Of a stretch of DNA of 64,000 nucleotides, positions 1-13,225 are shown piece after piece. Each line of letters starts with the position of its first letter. Within the stretch, counting starts at the first letter, position 1. Location of the stretch: contig NW_024464918.1 in the NCBI RefSeq assembly GCF_017591425.1, positions 23,216,001-23,280,000 on the forward strand. The letters are read 5' to 3'. This DNA is from Ochotona curzoniae (lineage: Eukaryota > Chordata > Mammalia > Lagomorpha > Ochotonidae). The notes below the pieces were generated by a model, which saw only the letters and a program-made list of their open reading frames with translations, was not told the origin of the DNA and did not search any database. The position numbers and the translations under genes are program-made.

Positions 1-162
1 TGTCCATTCCTTTCCAGGGGTCTCTTTCCACTTGCCTACTCCACGCTGTTCCCACATTGCACTAACTTGAGAACTACTTGCACAGCTTTCACATCCCTCA
101 AAACCACCTATATTATTACTTACTTAGTATTTGTTTTAAATCCAAGTCAGTAAGTTGAGTTT

Positions 163-446
163 CCACCTGTGGCACATGCATCCCCTATGCTGCTGGTTTG
201 ACTCCTGGCTGCTCTGCTTCCGATCCAGCTCCCTGCTAATGTGCCTGGGAGAGCAGCGGAGGATGGCCTAAGTCCATGGGCCCCCACATCTATGTGGGAG
301 ACCTGGAAGAGGCTCCTGGCTTCAGATTGGCGCAGTTGTGGCTGTTGCAGCCATTTGGGGAATGAACTAGCAAATGGAAGACTCTCTGTCTCTCCTCTCT
401 GTAACTCTGCCTTTCAAATAAAAATGAACAAATCTTTTTTTAAAAG
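163..446 (+). mobile_element. CSINE, 5'-truncated
   Basis: Begins in the B-box-side body and ends in CTTTCAAATAAAAATGAACAAA plus a T/A run. A likely target duplication GTAAGTT flanks it (near 150 and 446). Confidence 0.85.
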
Positions 447-744
447 TAAGTTCATTTCAAAGGGAAACTTTATAGCCCAACCATTAATGCAAAGCCAATA
501 TTGTTTTTCAAAAATAAAGCAAAATAATAATATTAGATTCCAGTTTCTTGATTGTGCTGCCAAAGATTCCAAGCCTGAGTCCTGTATTTTCGGTGTTAGA
601 GAAAAAGTGTCAAAGATATATTAGCACAGATAGGCAGCTTTGCCCTTGACAGAAACTAAAGCAGTAAGGGAGAACTGAAACACCATGTGCGGTCCAGAAT
701 TTCATGTTTTGTGTACCACTGGTATGGGTTCTACAGTCTGAAAA

Positions 745-930
745 ATCTAGTAAAGTGGAAAAAGCATTGAACTTGATTTTGAGCCCTGCTTGGCACATTG
801 CTGGCTGTAAATCCTTGGGTAAATCCCTTTATCTCTTCTTTAAGCCTCTGATTCCCCATCTTATAAAACAGTATGATAATAATCTCTGTAAAGAGGGCTA
901 CTGTGAGAATAAATGAGAACATTTAAATCA
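745..930 (+). repeat. MIR
   Basis: Shows the MIR core order: an AAAGTGGAAAAAGCATTG-like start, TTGGGTAAATCCCTTTATCTC, CTCTGATTCCCCATCTTATAAAACAG, and ACTGTGAGAATAAATGAG-like end. Confidence 0.75.
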
Positions 931-1137
931 TTCTGTAATTTCTAAAATGCCCTGCAAGTCACAAAGAATTATCTGTACTTATGAAAGTTGTTGTTTCTGT
1001 TGTGTATGTGTGTGTGTGTTTTTTTTATGAATATCAGATCTTTTCTCCAAGGACCCAGATTATGCTCATGGGCCAAACATGCACTATAAGATAAACAGAT
1101 GGATTTAAACTTTGAGAAGTGAATTGCTAGAAAGTGA

Positions 1138-1378
1138 GCTTTTGGCAAAGGGGTTAAGATGCTGCTTGGGACACTCACATCCCATGTCAGAATGACAGGT
1201 TCCAGTCCTGTGACCTCTCCTTCCAACCTACTTTCAGGCTGATGCATCTGCTGGGAGGTGCCAATGATGGCTCAAGTACATGGGTCCCTTTTGCCCAAAT
1301 AAGTAACCCAGTAACTGGCAGATGGAACATATATCTGTGTCTGACTCTCCATCTCCCAAATAAAATGAAAAAGAAACT
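1138..1378 (+). mobile_element. Older CSINE copy
   Basis: Diverged SINE with GGGTTAAGATGCTGCTTGGGAC start, CATCCCATGTCAGAATG body and CTCCCAAATAAAATGAA tail. Confidence 0.75.
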
Positions 1379-1484
1379 CATAAACAGCATTTTAAAGAAT
1401 GAGTTCCCAGAGCCCATATAATGTAGTATAGTCCCTAGTATTACTGTAGGAAGCATCCTGAAGAATTATAATTACTTGATCAAT

Positions 1485-1620
1485 GGCTCTAATTATCTGG
1501 AGGCAGGAACTATGTCTGGGTTGTTCGCTTGCATGTCTCTTGCACTTAGATCAATGTGGCAATTCTCAATAAATATTGAACGATGCATTCCTTAAATAAT
1601 TTTTGAATGAATATACGAGT
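1485..1620 (+). repeat. L2 3' end
   Basis: GGAGGCAGGAACTATGTCTG followed by CTCAATAAATATTGAACGATG and a GAATGAA-like tail, the familiar L2 terminal sequence. Confidence 0.75.
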
Positions 1621-1629
1621 TAATGAATG

Positions 1630-2920
1630 GCTAAATGAATGATACGATTTTCCTAGCCTTCATCTTTGTTAGTAGATGTCTGTGATTTTTAGCCACCCAA
1701 TATTATATAATTTATGTTTTTGTTTCCTTTGTGGTGTTTTTATTTTTAGTATTTATTCATCTTCACAGGAAAGGCAGATTCACAAAGATGTATTTCTCTA
1801 TCCCAGAGTCCACACAACTTATTCAGGCTATGCAGTAATATTCCTGCTCAACAGCTTACTCTACCTTGTCCATTCCTTCCCATGAAAATCACAAGCAAGG
1901 CTGGTGACAATGATTTCAACTCATTCCTCCTTCCTCCTGACCAACTGCGGTGTTTCCCCCACAGGCCCTGCATGACCTACTATCTCCTCCTAGGAACTGA
2001 GGAACCAACTGTACTTTTATTGGCTATCATCTCCCAACCTGTTGGACTCATTATGCACAGGTTAAAAAACCCAGGTACATTTAAAAACAAACATCAAGAC
2101 TGCTACCACAGCCCGCATCCAAGCTCAGTTCATAATTCAAGGGGAACTGTTCTCATTTTCTTCCCAGGGAAGAGTACACAGCTCACTATGAAGTCACCTT
2201 GCGTTTGGCTCACACCTGGGCACATGACCACATTAAAACTGCAATGAGTCTTTTACTGGAGAAAAAAAATTTTTTTTTAAATGCTGAAACAGAAACTGGG
2301 AAGATGTTAGGTTTGGGGATAGGTAATAATTTTGCTAGCTTGAGGCAAATAGCCTGTTTGAAATGGAGCCAATCACAGAAAGCAGCTCCAAGAGACAGAG
2401 GGAGAAAAACCAGGTCCTGCTGGCATTGTCTGAGCCAATGCTGCGCCAGGATTTCCAGTTACCTGTGTGCAAACCCATGCACGCTGAGCTCTCTGTTCTC
2501 ACGGCCACAAGAATCCTAATCTATAGCATCCTCTTGTCCTTTTCTCAATGCCCAAGCCCTGCTAATAATTTAAAACAGTTGAAACAACTGCTGTTTGAAC
2601 CAACTCAGTCCCATTCTCAGTGTTTGCCAGAGACTGTGATGGGCACATGTGATACAATATCTCACAAGGTTCATGAAGAGCTTCCACTTGTATGGGAAGA
2701 TAGACATGTAAACAACCAGGGCAATGTGCAATAAGAACACTCCTAGAGGTTCATGCAGAGGCTGTGGGGCAGTCAGGCCATCCTGAAGTTCTCTCCTCTA
2801 TTCAGTCCTATAGGGTGTGTCTCCCACTTTAACCAGCGTCACCCACAGTGAGTGCTCACATGTAGTGAGAGGTTCCCGTAGCACCGAACCTGTGCTCATT
2901 TCCTGCCCTCAGCTCCTTTA
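1630..2920. other. Unassigned intergenic DNA
   Basis: No gene or transposon recognised. Two overlapping ORFs (106 and 123 codons, 2199-2734) have no domain and lack support. Confidence 0.5.
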
Positions 2921-2924
2921 CTGG

Positions 2925-3045
2925 TCAAAAATCACCTTCCCATTTTACAGATGGAAAGTTCACTCAGCAAGGATAAACAACCTACTCAGTCCATCGGTAG
3001 GATCTGATCTCAAAGGTCACGTGCTCATCACGAAGCTTCTCCCCA
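2925..3045 (-). repeat. MIR fragment
   Basis: CCATTTTACAGATGGAAAG followed by a region resembling the reverse complement of the MIR core. Confidence 0.65.
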
Positions 3046-3049
3046 GGAC

Positions 3050-4400
3050 TTGCTAAGTGCTTGCTGTGTCCTTGGCTCCATCCGTACCTGAAGGACAAAG
3101 TAGCGTTCCAAAAGCACACCTTATTTTATAATAGAATTCACTGTAGACTGCTTTTACACTGTATTCCCACGTGTATGGAAAAGAGTAGTCAACTTGGAAA
3201 AAAAAATCTTGTGGAATAAAAGTTATTGTGAAGACCACAGCTAATGAGTACAAGGAAATGTCCCTGTGAATGGTGCTTGTTCTTGCTCCAGACTCCCAAA
3301 CTCTTCTCTGAGATGCCCCCACATGACAGTCCTTCAAGAGATGGAGCAGCAAATGCAGCAGGGAGTGGAGCAGGACCTCCAGGTGAGCCCCAAGGTCAGA
3401 ACTGCCTACAGTCGTTAGGGGGCAGAGGCGAGAGTGCCTACTGGTGCCTTGGCTGCCAGCAGAGCACAGGGGAGCTTCTGAGGATTCCACTGCACCTGAT
3501 GGAGGCATCAGAGGCAGCCTGAGCCCCAGGCATAGTGGCCACCTTGGCAGATTTCCTTTTTAAGCTTCAGTGTTGGCTCGTCAACCTTGTCATCCCAAAC
3601 AGTTAAACAAACAGTTTATTAGACTGGCAGCCGCGCTGCTGGGTGCCGCAACTTTTATTCAAGCAACTGCTGGGGCTTTCCATTTGTTTAACTACTGTCT
3701 GTTTTCTTTGCAGAGAAAAAAAGGACGCCTCTGAACGTGAGTAACAAGTGCACTGTAAAGCTGTGGATGTGTAATTCACATGCCGGCTATGAATATTCAG
3801 CACTTTCTCAGACCATCCCATCCAATCTGTGTGAGGGAAAAAGCATTTCACTTTAAAATCAAAGCCGAATAGGACACTTTCAAATCATTATTAGGTTTTT
3901 ATTATAAGTGAATATATTAAAATTGGATTAGAACTAGATGGAAGTCACACAATACATAATTGGATAACTTGCTTTCTTAATGGTATTTCTCAAAGATCTT
4001 TTCATGATCATTTAATGCAGAGCCTTTTGAAATAGATGCAAATAGACACACACTGAATTTTGTAACTCATTACTGCCTTTCATTCTAAAATTGCTATTTG
4101 AGATTTTTTAACAAGTAAGAACAGCATTATTTTTTTCCAGTGCTTTTTTTTTTTCAGTGACTGGTAAAGAAAATTGAGATTTCTCTGCACCATTATATTT
4201 TGAAAATTCTTGGAATTCAGCTTTTACTCCTGCAAAATTATGTTTTCAGATTTTTTGTTTGTTTTTTGGTCACAAGAAATACACCTGCTTTCATAACAGG
4301 AGTGGCTTCCACCTGCAAGTGCTTACTTTGTTGCTAAACCATATATTGTACATATAACAGATTGTTCAAAGCCTACAACAAAACAAGCAAGCAGATACTC
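3050..4400. other. Unassigned intergenic DNA
   Basis: Mostly AT-rich after 3840; no element recognised. A run of T at 4143-4154 and TTTGTTTGTTTT near 4255 are simple tracts. Confidence 0.5.
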
Positions 4401-4404
4401 ATGT

Positions 4405-4680
4405 CTTCTCACTTTATTTATGGGGAAACTGAAACTCAGAAAGGTCAAGACATTGGAAAGGTCGAAGAATCTTTGCTATTTTAAAAAAGGAAAGGGGTCA
4501 TAAACCAAAATTGAAGTCAGCGCACTTAACCTTGACTTTGTCATTTTTCATTCTACTAATATTTACTGAGCCCTTCTAGGCCACCGGCACTGCTAACAAG
4601 GCTGGAAATAGCATGCGGAGCAGGACAAAGCCTCGCACTCTGCTGGAGCCTGCCACCCACCCAGCTTCCCCAGCAAGCCT
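4405..4680. repeat. Ancient mammalian repeat fragments
   Basis: 4415-4470 resembles the MIR antisense motif (GGGGAAACTGAAACTCAGAAAGG). 4545-4610 carries the TTACTGAGCCCTTCTAGGCCACCGGCACTG pattern class common in old mammalian repeats (motif spread over the segment). Confidence 0.5.
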
Positions 4681-4689
4681 GGATTGGGA

Positions 4690-7347
4690 AGCCAGACTCA
4701 CAGGTGTGGTGGAAGATCCAGGGGCTGGCATCGCCGCATCCCCTGGCTGGTTTGAAGGCACCACTCAGCCCTTCTGGGTTTAGGGAGGACATGTATTTCG
4801 ATCTCTAGCACAGTGAGTGAAGTGTGTTAAGTCCCTAACAAACATTGTAGTTGCCTAACATGGTGGCTACCGAAACAGGAGCAAAGTGGGGAAAATGGCT
4901 TCTGATGGAAGCATTTCACTTTAACATTCCTTTAAAGATGTCCTAGCTTTGATTTTGCTCTTGACTCAGGTCTTTTCTCTGGACTTTCCTTCCTCCTTGG
5001 CTTGCAGGTACCTGGCGTAGCCTTGAGGAGAGTTCAAAAGGGACTGCCATTCTTTTCGCCTCTCATCAGCAATTGTACCCTTTCCCACAAAGCCCAAGAA
5101 CCAGGGCCAGCCACCCTCTGTCCTGGCCCCGCCTTCCAAAGGCTGCCACTTTGCTGACTGAGTACCCTGACTTCCCGCTCTCTCATCTCCAAAACCTGCA
5201 GGGGAGATGACAAGAGCATGGCTTCCCTGGCAGCCATCAGCTTTACAGCACCTGTCTCTGGATCAGGAAAAGGGGTAGATGAAAAAGACCTCCGAGCCCC
5301 CCGCCCACCCCACCTCTGTTTTTCCCCATCTTTGTCAGAGCCATCTCTGCAGCCTCCAAAGCATTGGCAGCGTTCTCACGGCAGGTGACTAAAGTGCTTT
5401 TTTCACAGGCATGATAGCTTAGGTCCTCCCCAAGCAGTGGGACCTGTTTGTCTTCAGTCAGAATGTTTCATCTTCGTTTATACCCCCCACCCAACCCCCT
5501 TCGGCTGCTTCCTCAATAATTGATGGTGTTCTGAGTGGCACATCCATAGCATGTACACATTGGCATCCAAATGGGAAGGAGAGGACAGAGGAAGATGACA
5601 CTGCTGTGGTCCCTGCCTGATTTTAGCTCATGGGCTTTTGGTCTTCTCTATACCCACGTCCCCATCATCTAGGCCCAGCACAATGGACATGAAAGAGCTT
5701 GTCTTACATTCTCTCAACTCGGAGACTAGGATGGAAAATGCCAGGATTTGGCTTCTGGTTATGGAGGCATACACAAGAGTCCACGTGATGATGACCAGAG
5801 GAGGGCCTTGGACCGATGTGTGGGTTCCTTGGGAGGCTCTCAGAATCCCTTCTAGCCTCCACAGCACCGATGGCCCTTGCTCTCCTCCTGGCAGCTCCCT
5901 GCTGCAGAAGGCTATTACCAGCAAGCGTGCTTATTTCATGCCGAGCAGCATTCTCCAATCTCTAGCACCACAGCTCCCTTGGCCCATCCCAGTCTGGGTC
6001 ATTCTGAGACTATGGATCCACCTGCAGTCTGCCCTCAACTCCAGTTCAACCCTGGATTTCAGGATCAGATTCTTCCATGTTCAAAAGCTTCCCAAACACC
6101 CTCATTACATCCCTTCTCAGAGCACATGGAGACTGGACATATTCTCTGCTCTAAGAGAGGTAGACTTTTTTTATGACTCATCTCTCCTTACTCATGCCAG
6201 GCTACAAGTTTGCCCCAGTGTGGCTGCTCTATATGTACCTGGATGGCACACTATCAGGCCATCTCCTTCCAGTACCCGAGGCAGAGTGAGGAAGCCGGGC
6301 AAATGTCTCCCTTTGCCCTACCTAACTGAGGAGCATGGGCAGATATGTTTTGCCAGCTCCAGCCCTCAGTTCCCTGCAGTGGAGGAGCCGACTCGCTCTC
6401 ACCCTCTGGTATGGACTCCCTGCACTCCATTCTCCTTTCTCCTGGAATAACACCACTGTTCCCTTTGTCCAAAGGCTGCAGTAGCAGATGGGCTATTGAG
6501 GACCTCCCTAAAGGAAAAAGGAAATATGTGTAGGTTTGATATTGTCAAGTAATAGGATAAACATATCAATGTGATGTAGAAATCAAAGGGAACATAGACA
6601 AAAGCACAGATGCCAGCTGGAAATGAATACTCTGTTCTTCAGGGGAGAGATGCTCATGGATTACCATGAAGACAGAGTTCATGCACATTTGGGGGTACAC
6701 CTGACCAACAGTGTACTTAACGAACTCTTATTGGGTACACTACTCAACAAGGCCCCTGAAAGACACAAAGATAAGGAGGACGTGGTTCTTATACCAAAAG
6801 GCTTACAAAACAACAGATAGACAATACACACAAACAGCCAGTCTCCTACTAGGCAGCACTAGAATTATGTATATAGGACATAAGAAGTAGAAATTCATAA
6901 GGGTAGATCCACATTTTAGTGTTTCCTGACACAACTTTTGACCCATGAAAGTATATATAGGCGTCTCATTAAATAATATTTCTCCTGAAATGTATAATTT
7001 TTGCTTCCTATATCCATTTAAATTTTCCCTATAAAGAAAGTTCTGTCACTGAGCAAGAACTTAAGCCGGTTCCACAGCCTCTCTGTAAACCAGTAATTTT
7101 TATTTACTTTAATTCATAATACCTTATTGTAATTTGACATGTAAAATATATGATTACTACATAATCATTGATATATTTGATATGATTTAAAGTTAATTGT
7201 CCTTCCCATCTACCTTCTTCGTTTGGATGTGGAGTTGGCAAATAGGATGTGATAGGTTTCTTTTTTTTAATAGTATAAATTTTATTTTTGATAATTTTTA
7301 CATATTTGATTAGGGTGTGAAGGGTCAAGGGCTAGAGAAAAGTGGGT
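4690..7347. other. Unassigned intergenic DNA with a 270-codon chance ORF
   Basis: Contains a plus-strand ORF at 5638-6450 with no recognisable domain and no splice context. 6690-6800 resembles an old repeat of the type at 4545. The rest is unassigned; 6880-7320 is AT-rich. Confidence 0.45.
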
Positions 7348-7361
7348 GAGACCATATTTTC

Positions 7362-7688
7362 TTTTTTTTTAAGATTTATTTTTTATTACAAAGTCAGATA
7401 TACAGAGAGGAGGAGAGACAAAGAGAAAGATCCTCCGTCCGATGATTTACTCCCCAAGTGATCACAACGGCCAGTGCTGTGTTGATCCGGAGCTGGGAAT
7501 CAGGAACCTCTTCCAGGTCTCCCACGCGGGTGCAGGGTCCCAAAGCTTTGGGCCATCCTTGACTGCTTTCCCAGGCCACAAACAGGGAGCTGGACGGGAA
7601 GTGGAGCTGCCAGGATTAGAACCGGTGCCCATATGGGATCCCGGCAGGTTCAAGGCGAGGACTTTAGCCACCAGGCCACGCCGGCGGG
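7362..7688 (-). mobile_element. CSINE, full length
   Basis: Tail-first AAGATTTATTTTTTATTAC through the body to GCCACGCCGGC. A perfect 14-bp target duplication (GAGACCATATTTTC) flanks it at 7348-7361 and 7689-7702. Confidence 0.95.
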
Positions 7689-7702
7689 GAGACCATATTT
7701 TC

Positions 7703-9105
7703 ACGGTCTCTTTTTTCCTTCCTGTATCTGGGAGAATGGGAGAGCTAAGGGGAGAAGCCACACCCAGCCTCCCACCCATCCCAGTGTCCCCGATGTGGGA
7801 TTCACTCTCAGAGTCCTACTCAAGTGGTTTTGATAGTTCAACATTCCTGAATTGTTGGCGATCTTGCCACTCCATTCACGATGAAACCGCTCCAGAACCC
7901 ACCAACTGACATAATCCACCTTGGAATTTCTGTTCGCCCAAGTATTCACTGCCAGTGCTTGACTGGGGTAGTTGATTGATTTGTTCTGTCCTCTATCCTC
8001 AGTTATGGTACCAGGTGTCCTCTGTAGGCTCCATTGTACTGCCATATCCTCCATGTGCACCTAGGTATGCTGTCCACTGCTCCATCTTGAGCCACTGAGG
8101 AGGCCCAGCTCTGACACATGCATTCCACGATCAGACTGTGGAATAGTCTGCCATTCTCTCCACAGTTGGAGTTCTGAGTCCAGCAGTCCAGTTGGGGGGA
8201 TTCCCTAAGAAACTTCACCTGAGGTGATCCCAGACCTGATTCTTATTTGTACATGCCAATACAGGGTTGTGATGGGTTTCTTTAAGTACTTCTAATCTTG
8301 TCTCTTATCCATAACTCCTCAGGGCAGAGACAATGTATAGGAATAAAAGGCAACAGAAGCAGTTAAGCTCCATGTCCAATGATAGTGGACATGACTGGAC
8401 AGAAAGGTAAAGTTGGCTTTCTCTTGGACTTCCTTGAGTTATTTGGAAACCCCCAGCATGTAGGCTGCCTGCTTCCATTCCTTTAAACATAAATGAATGC
8501 ATGCCTTATCCATACCAGTTGCACACAGCGCCATTCCTTGCCCATGGGCACCTCAGAGTTCACTTCTGTTTTTTAACAAAAGCCCCTTGCTTTTTTCGAT
8601 GAATAAAAATCTAAAATGGTCCCATGCCATCTTCCTCTTCATATGGTCCACACCTAATCCTGGGAAGCATTCATGCATCCTTTGTTCTGTGAAGCAGCTC
8701 ATTCCCAAGTCTCAGTCCTGCACTCAGGGGCAAGCCTGCTCCAGCCACCCTCATGCTTCTGAGATATCTCCAACACAGCCCACACTCATCCTGGTATTCC
8801 ATGGACAGCAAAGGACTCATTTTAAGGTCTGCAAGGAATCCCCTTGAAGCCCTTTCCCTTAGGCTTCAGATGGAGTGCAGCCCCCACCCCTGCCAATTAC
8901 TCCTGGCTTTTTGGCACCCTTGAGATGAGTGAGGGCTTGCTCAGCCTCCAACTTTGAAAGCAGTTGCATGGTGCTCTCGCATCTCCCTTTAGATTGAGGC
9001 TCTGCCCCTTTAGTGTTCTATTACACTCAACCCAGTGCAATTGTCTCATGACTCATTGTCCCTGGTGGTAGATGAGAAGGCGCCCTTAAACAGCCACTAC
9101 CAGCC
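7703..9105. other. Unassigned intergenic DNA, possibly an old lineage-specific repeat
   Basis: 7740-8500 has the feel of an interspersed repeat, but I cannot name the family. No coding evidence. Confidence 0.3.
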
Positions 9106-9109
9106 CTTG

Positions 9110-9340
9110 ATTCTTGTCCTAACCTCAACCTAGCTTCTCCACGCGACCTTGGGGTAGCCCTTTCACTGTCCTGGGTCTTTGCTTCTCCTCTCAGTGAAAT
9201 GGAAATCAAAATCTCTGTGCTCTGGTCCCCTCTCCAGGGAGGTATTGTGAGGCATAATAAGGCAATGCCTATAAAGTGCTTTAAGTACTTCGGGGAAAGA
9301 CTTTGGCTAACTACCAAATGATAATAATAACACCGTCATC
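9110..9340 (+). repeat. MIR
   Basis: CCTTGGGGTAGCCCTTTCACTG, CTCCTCTCAGTGAAATGG and ATTGTGAGGCATAATAAGG in the MIR order, followed by an ATAATAATAA/CATCATCAT simple tract. Confidence 0.7.
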
Positions 9341-9344
9341 ATCA

Positions 9345-10604
9345 TCATCCGCATTATTATTCATGGGTTGAGAGGGGAGAGCGGTTGCTGATGATGTCTT
9401 TGCTGTGTGGGAAGGAGGACTTCAGGCCCCAGGATGTTGTATCCATAAGTCAAGGCCAATAAATACTGAGTACTGGAAGGGGAAGTTATCTAGCCATAAA
9501 GGCTAAATGTACATACCCATTTGTATCTGAAGTGACAACAACCTACTCCATGGCTCATTTTTTATTTTTATAGTTAGTGCTCAATGCAGCAAGAACAGAA
9601 GGGAAATTGCACTCCTTTTCTGGGGAGTGGAGGAACAAGAGGATTAATATTTTTTTACAATTCAAGTTTTACTACCCACCTCATTTCTTGCCCTGCTTTT
9701 TTTTCCTGTATATTCCCCATATTCCCTCACTCTGCTCTCCATTTCACTCAATTCTCCCCCTCTTCTCTCACCCCACCCCCCATTTCTAAGTCAAAGTTCT
9801 AATCAGCAGACAAGTTGTCAGTCTGAGAGGAAAGGAGAAGCAGAGAGGATCACGGGAGAGGTACAGGGAGAACCAGAGTTGACCCTTACGAAAGAGAAAG
9901 GCAAGTTCTTCCTTGTCAAAAGCTATGATCCAAATATTCATCAGAAAGAATGTCACATTTTGCTAATTCCTGTACCAAATGCAAGAACTAGGTTAGTGAA
10001 CAAGAGACAGCCTCAGCCAGAATTTCAGTTCCTTAAAACTCTACATAATCAGTGCTGGAGGCCAAGTACAATGTCAGGATTCAGCAACCCGCAGAACCTT
10101 TACCCAGCAATGCGAACATCAGGGCTTATAAGGAAACTAATACCGTCAGAAGCATTAACTATCCCCAGATGATTCCAAAGTTTATATTTCTGATTCAAGA
10201 ACAAAGTGTAGTTGTCACCACCTACATGAACAGTGTGTGCTCAGGAGTTTACCAGATTGTTCCCCATGCATACACACCGTGAGCATGCAATGGTGAATGT
10301 TACAGACTTGAAGTTTGAAGACAAGGTGTATCACTAACCTCTAAGTGGCTCAGTCTTCAGAGGACTGAGAATAAAAATGGTGGCTCCAAGTACGTGGCAC
10401 AGATTCTACAGAGATCAAAGAAGTGGGTGAAAGTTGTGATAATCCTCCAAGCTCTGCTCTGGAAGTTATGAGACACAGCTGCATTCCTGCTCTCTTCACA
10501 CCAAACACGTTGTCAGGCGAACAAAGCCCTGGTACACTGAGCAATCTGAAGCTGCCATATCCTAGCTTAGGCGGCTAGCAGCACCCAAGGACGAGGAAGT
10601 CAGC
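9345..10604. other. Unassigned intergenic DNA
   Basis: Includes a pyrimidine-rich stretch at 9670-9790. Overlapping ORFs at 9879-10282 have no recognisable domain. Confidence 0.45.
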
Positions 10605-10615
10605 TTATCTTTATT

Positions 10616-10942
10616 CTTTTTTTTAAAGATTTACTTATTTTTATGGGAAAGTCAGATTTAGAGAGAGAAGAGACAGAGAGGAAGATCTTCCAACCACTGG
10701 TTCCCTCCCCAAGCATCCAGTGGCCGGAGCTAAACCAATCCGAAGCCAGGTGCCTCCTCTGAGTCTCCCATGTGGGTGCAGGGTTCCAAGGCTTTGGGCT
10801 ATCCTCTACTTCGTCCCCAGGCCACAAGCAGGGAGCTGGATGGGAAATGGAGCAGTTGGGACACGATCCAGCACCCATATGGGATCCTGGGTACACAAGG
10901 TGAGGACGTTAGCTACTAGGCTTCCACACCAGGCCTGAAGAT
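10616..10942 (-). mobile_element. CSINE, near full length
   Basis: TTTAAAGATTTACTTATTTTTA tail to CACACCAGGCC end. TTATCTTTATT flanks both sides (10605-10615 and 10943-10953). Confidence 0.9.
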
Positions 10943-11112
10943 TTATCTTTATTATTTTCCAATGTTTTACAAACAGCTTATTTCTTGTTAGAACAATATT
11001 TAAAAGGATCTTTATAGTAAACATTAAAAACCAAACAAAGAAATAAAGAAAATCCATGGAATCCAAAAAGGAAAAAAAAAAACCATTCAGATAATAACTA
11101 CATAAATAAGAG

Positions 11113-11446
11113 TTGCCAGTTAGAAGGTATCGCAGGTTGGGTATCCAACTATTGCAGTACCAGCAGTCCATGTGGGTGCCAGTTTGGGTCCCAGTTGCTC
11201 TACTTCCAACCCAGATCCCTGTTTATGGTCTAGGAAAATGGCTGAGGATGACCCGAGACACTGGCCCCTGTACCCATGTGGGAAACCTGGAAGAAGCTCC
11301 TGGCTCCTGGTTTTGGATTGGCTCAGTTCCAGCTGTGTGGCCATTTGGGTAGTGAACCATGAATGAAATATCTCTTTGTCTCCTCTTCTCTCTGTAACTC
11401 TGCCTTTCCAATAAAAGTAAATACATCTTTAAAGAATAAATTTAAA
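11113..11446 (+). mobile_element. CSINE
   Basis: Diverged 5' end, then CCATGTGGGTGCCAGTTTGGG body and TTTCCAATAAAAGTAAATAC tail. Confidence 0.85.
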
Positions 11447-11449
11447 ATA

Positions 11450-12780
11450 TGCAAATAAGACATACTAAGATATTATATACTCTTAGAACAGTGAATTTTA
11501 GAAGCATAGCCTTCATATTTTTTTTGCTATGCAGTCACATATAGATCGTAATTTGAGCACTCCCTGTACAACATTGGGGCTTTAACGCATACTCTTTTGC
11601 AATCTGCCTTTCTGACTTAGGATTGTCCCCTACCCAGCATTCTATCTGCTTTCATTTAAAAGGCTCAAAGCTCTCAGACCAGGTCTGAAGGTCTCTTCTT
11701 GAGTAAAGTGTGTGCTTTGAGCTTTTCAGCATCTATTAGGTTCTTTTTGATGGTGTATAGTCACTCCCTGTGGCCACAAAAACAAGAAAGTTCCCCCAGC
11801 TCAAAAAAAAACTCCAGATCGGGTGCATTTCCAAATCCTGCTTGCTGGGTTCCGAGACACTGACATCTTGTCATCTTCCTCCCCCCACCCCGCCACCCCT
11901 TTTTCAAATTTCAAGTTGAAGTTTGATGTTGAATTAAAAATATTGCCAGGGGCTGCCTGCAGGGCCCTCAGGCTAAAACAGTGGCAGCATCTGCCAGGGG
12001 AGACCCACAGGTCCTTCTTCGGACCATGGCAACGCACAACTGGCATCTGAGCCTAGCAAAGGAGGGGAAAGCAGGCACGTGAAGGGAAATTCAAAGATCA
12101 ACACTCCAGTCAAGAAAGGAAGAAAGGAATAAAAGCCCACCTCCACAAGGGCTTATTCATTTTCCTTAGGTTTTATGACTGAATGCCCTTGGGACACTTG
12201 GTGCTCCAATTTTCCCAAGAAGCTGGAGAGGGTTGTGGCAACTTGTGGGAGGAGCATTAGACTTCATTAAATGTCTCAGGACCCTGGATGAACAGCATGA
12301 GGGGGTGAGCACGCGGGCTGATCAATGTATCTGTTCTTTGCAGTTGGGATCAGGAGGAGAGGATGCAGGTCAGTGTGTTCGAGGAGCAGGAAGACCTTTC
12401 TAGAAGCTCTGAATTCACCTACATGCTCATTTAAGTACCAAGGGAAGGATTTGCAGAAACTGCCTCTAGAAGGAGCAGCAAGGTAGCTGGAGACAACAGG
12501 GGGAGGAAGATGAGCTTTTAATCGTTGTCCGTTTAGTTCCTTTTGCACTTTGTACCATGTGTAAGACTTATCTTCCCACATAAAACATATGACTCGGCTC
12601 AAAGGTTTGCTGGGTCCTGGGCCATATCCTTCAGGAAAAACCCTCCTCGATGAGGACAGCTCCCTCAAACCATCTGAAAACCCTGTAAGCCTCTTCACTG
12701 CAACCACTGATGGCCTCATTCTTTCCCACACAATGCTTTTCCTTTGAAAAGCAAAGTACATCCAAAGATCTAGCAAAGAA
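11450..12780. other. Unassigned intergenic DNA
   Basis: No gene or repeat recognised. A 166-codon minus-strand ORF (12276-12776) has no recognisable domain. Confidence 0.45.
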
Positions 12781-12784
12781 CATA

Positions 12785-13225
12785 ATTACGTACATACACA
12801 CTCTACTGTTTCAGTACATTGTCAACCCCAGCTACATGACCTTGGACAGATTACAGGGCAGGTAGAGAGAGCTTTCATGTGCTTGTTCACTCCCCAAGTA
12901 GACACAATAGCTGCAGCCAGGAATTCTGTCCCACCTGGGAGAAAGGGATACACTTGGGCCGTCACCTGCTTCCTGCCCAGGCACGTTAGCAAGGAGCTGG
13001 ATCTGAATCACAGCAACCAGGATTCAAACTGGGACTTCAGTATGAGAATGCTGGCATTGCAAGCAGCAACTTAATTCTCTATATCACAACACCAGTTCAA
13101 ATCTCCCCAAGCCATGATTTTCTTCACATGTAACATGGGGCCCAATGGGGAGCCTGCCTCATAGGGTTCTTATGTATGAAATCATACCACCTCAGCCTTG
13201 TACATGGCAAATATTCAACAAATAC
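12785..13225 (+). repeat. MIR split by a SINE
   Basis: CAGCTACATGACCTTGGACAG (about 12828) is continued at 13097 by TTTTCTTCACATGTAACATGG and CATAGGGTTCTTATGTATGAAA. The MIR/L2-type core is interrupted by the SINE at 12866-13096. Confidence 0.65.
12866..13096 (-). mobile_element. Older CSINE inserted in a MIR
   Basis: CTCCCCAAGTAGACACAATAG, AAGGAGCTGGATCTGAATC and GCTGGCATTGCAAGCAGCAAC are the minus-strand body motifs of an old, diverged copy. The tail is missing. Confidence 0.7.

Noticed and set aside
5638..6450. Plus-strand ORF of 270 codons
   Set aside because: No recognisable domain, composition typical of translated noncoding DNA, and no promoter or splice context. Probably a chance open frame.
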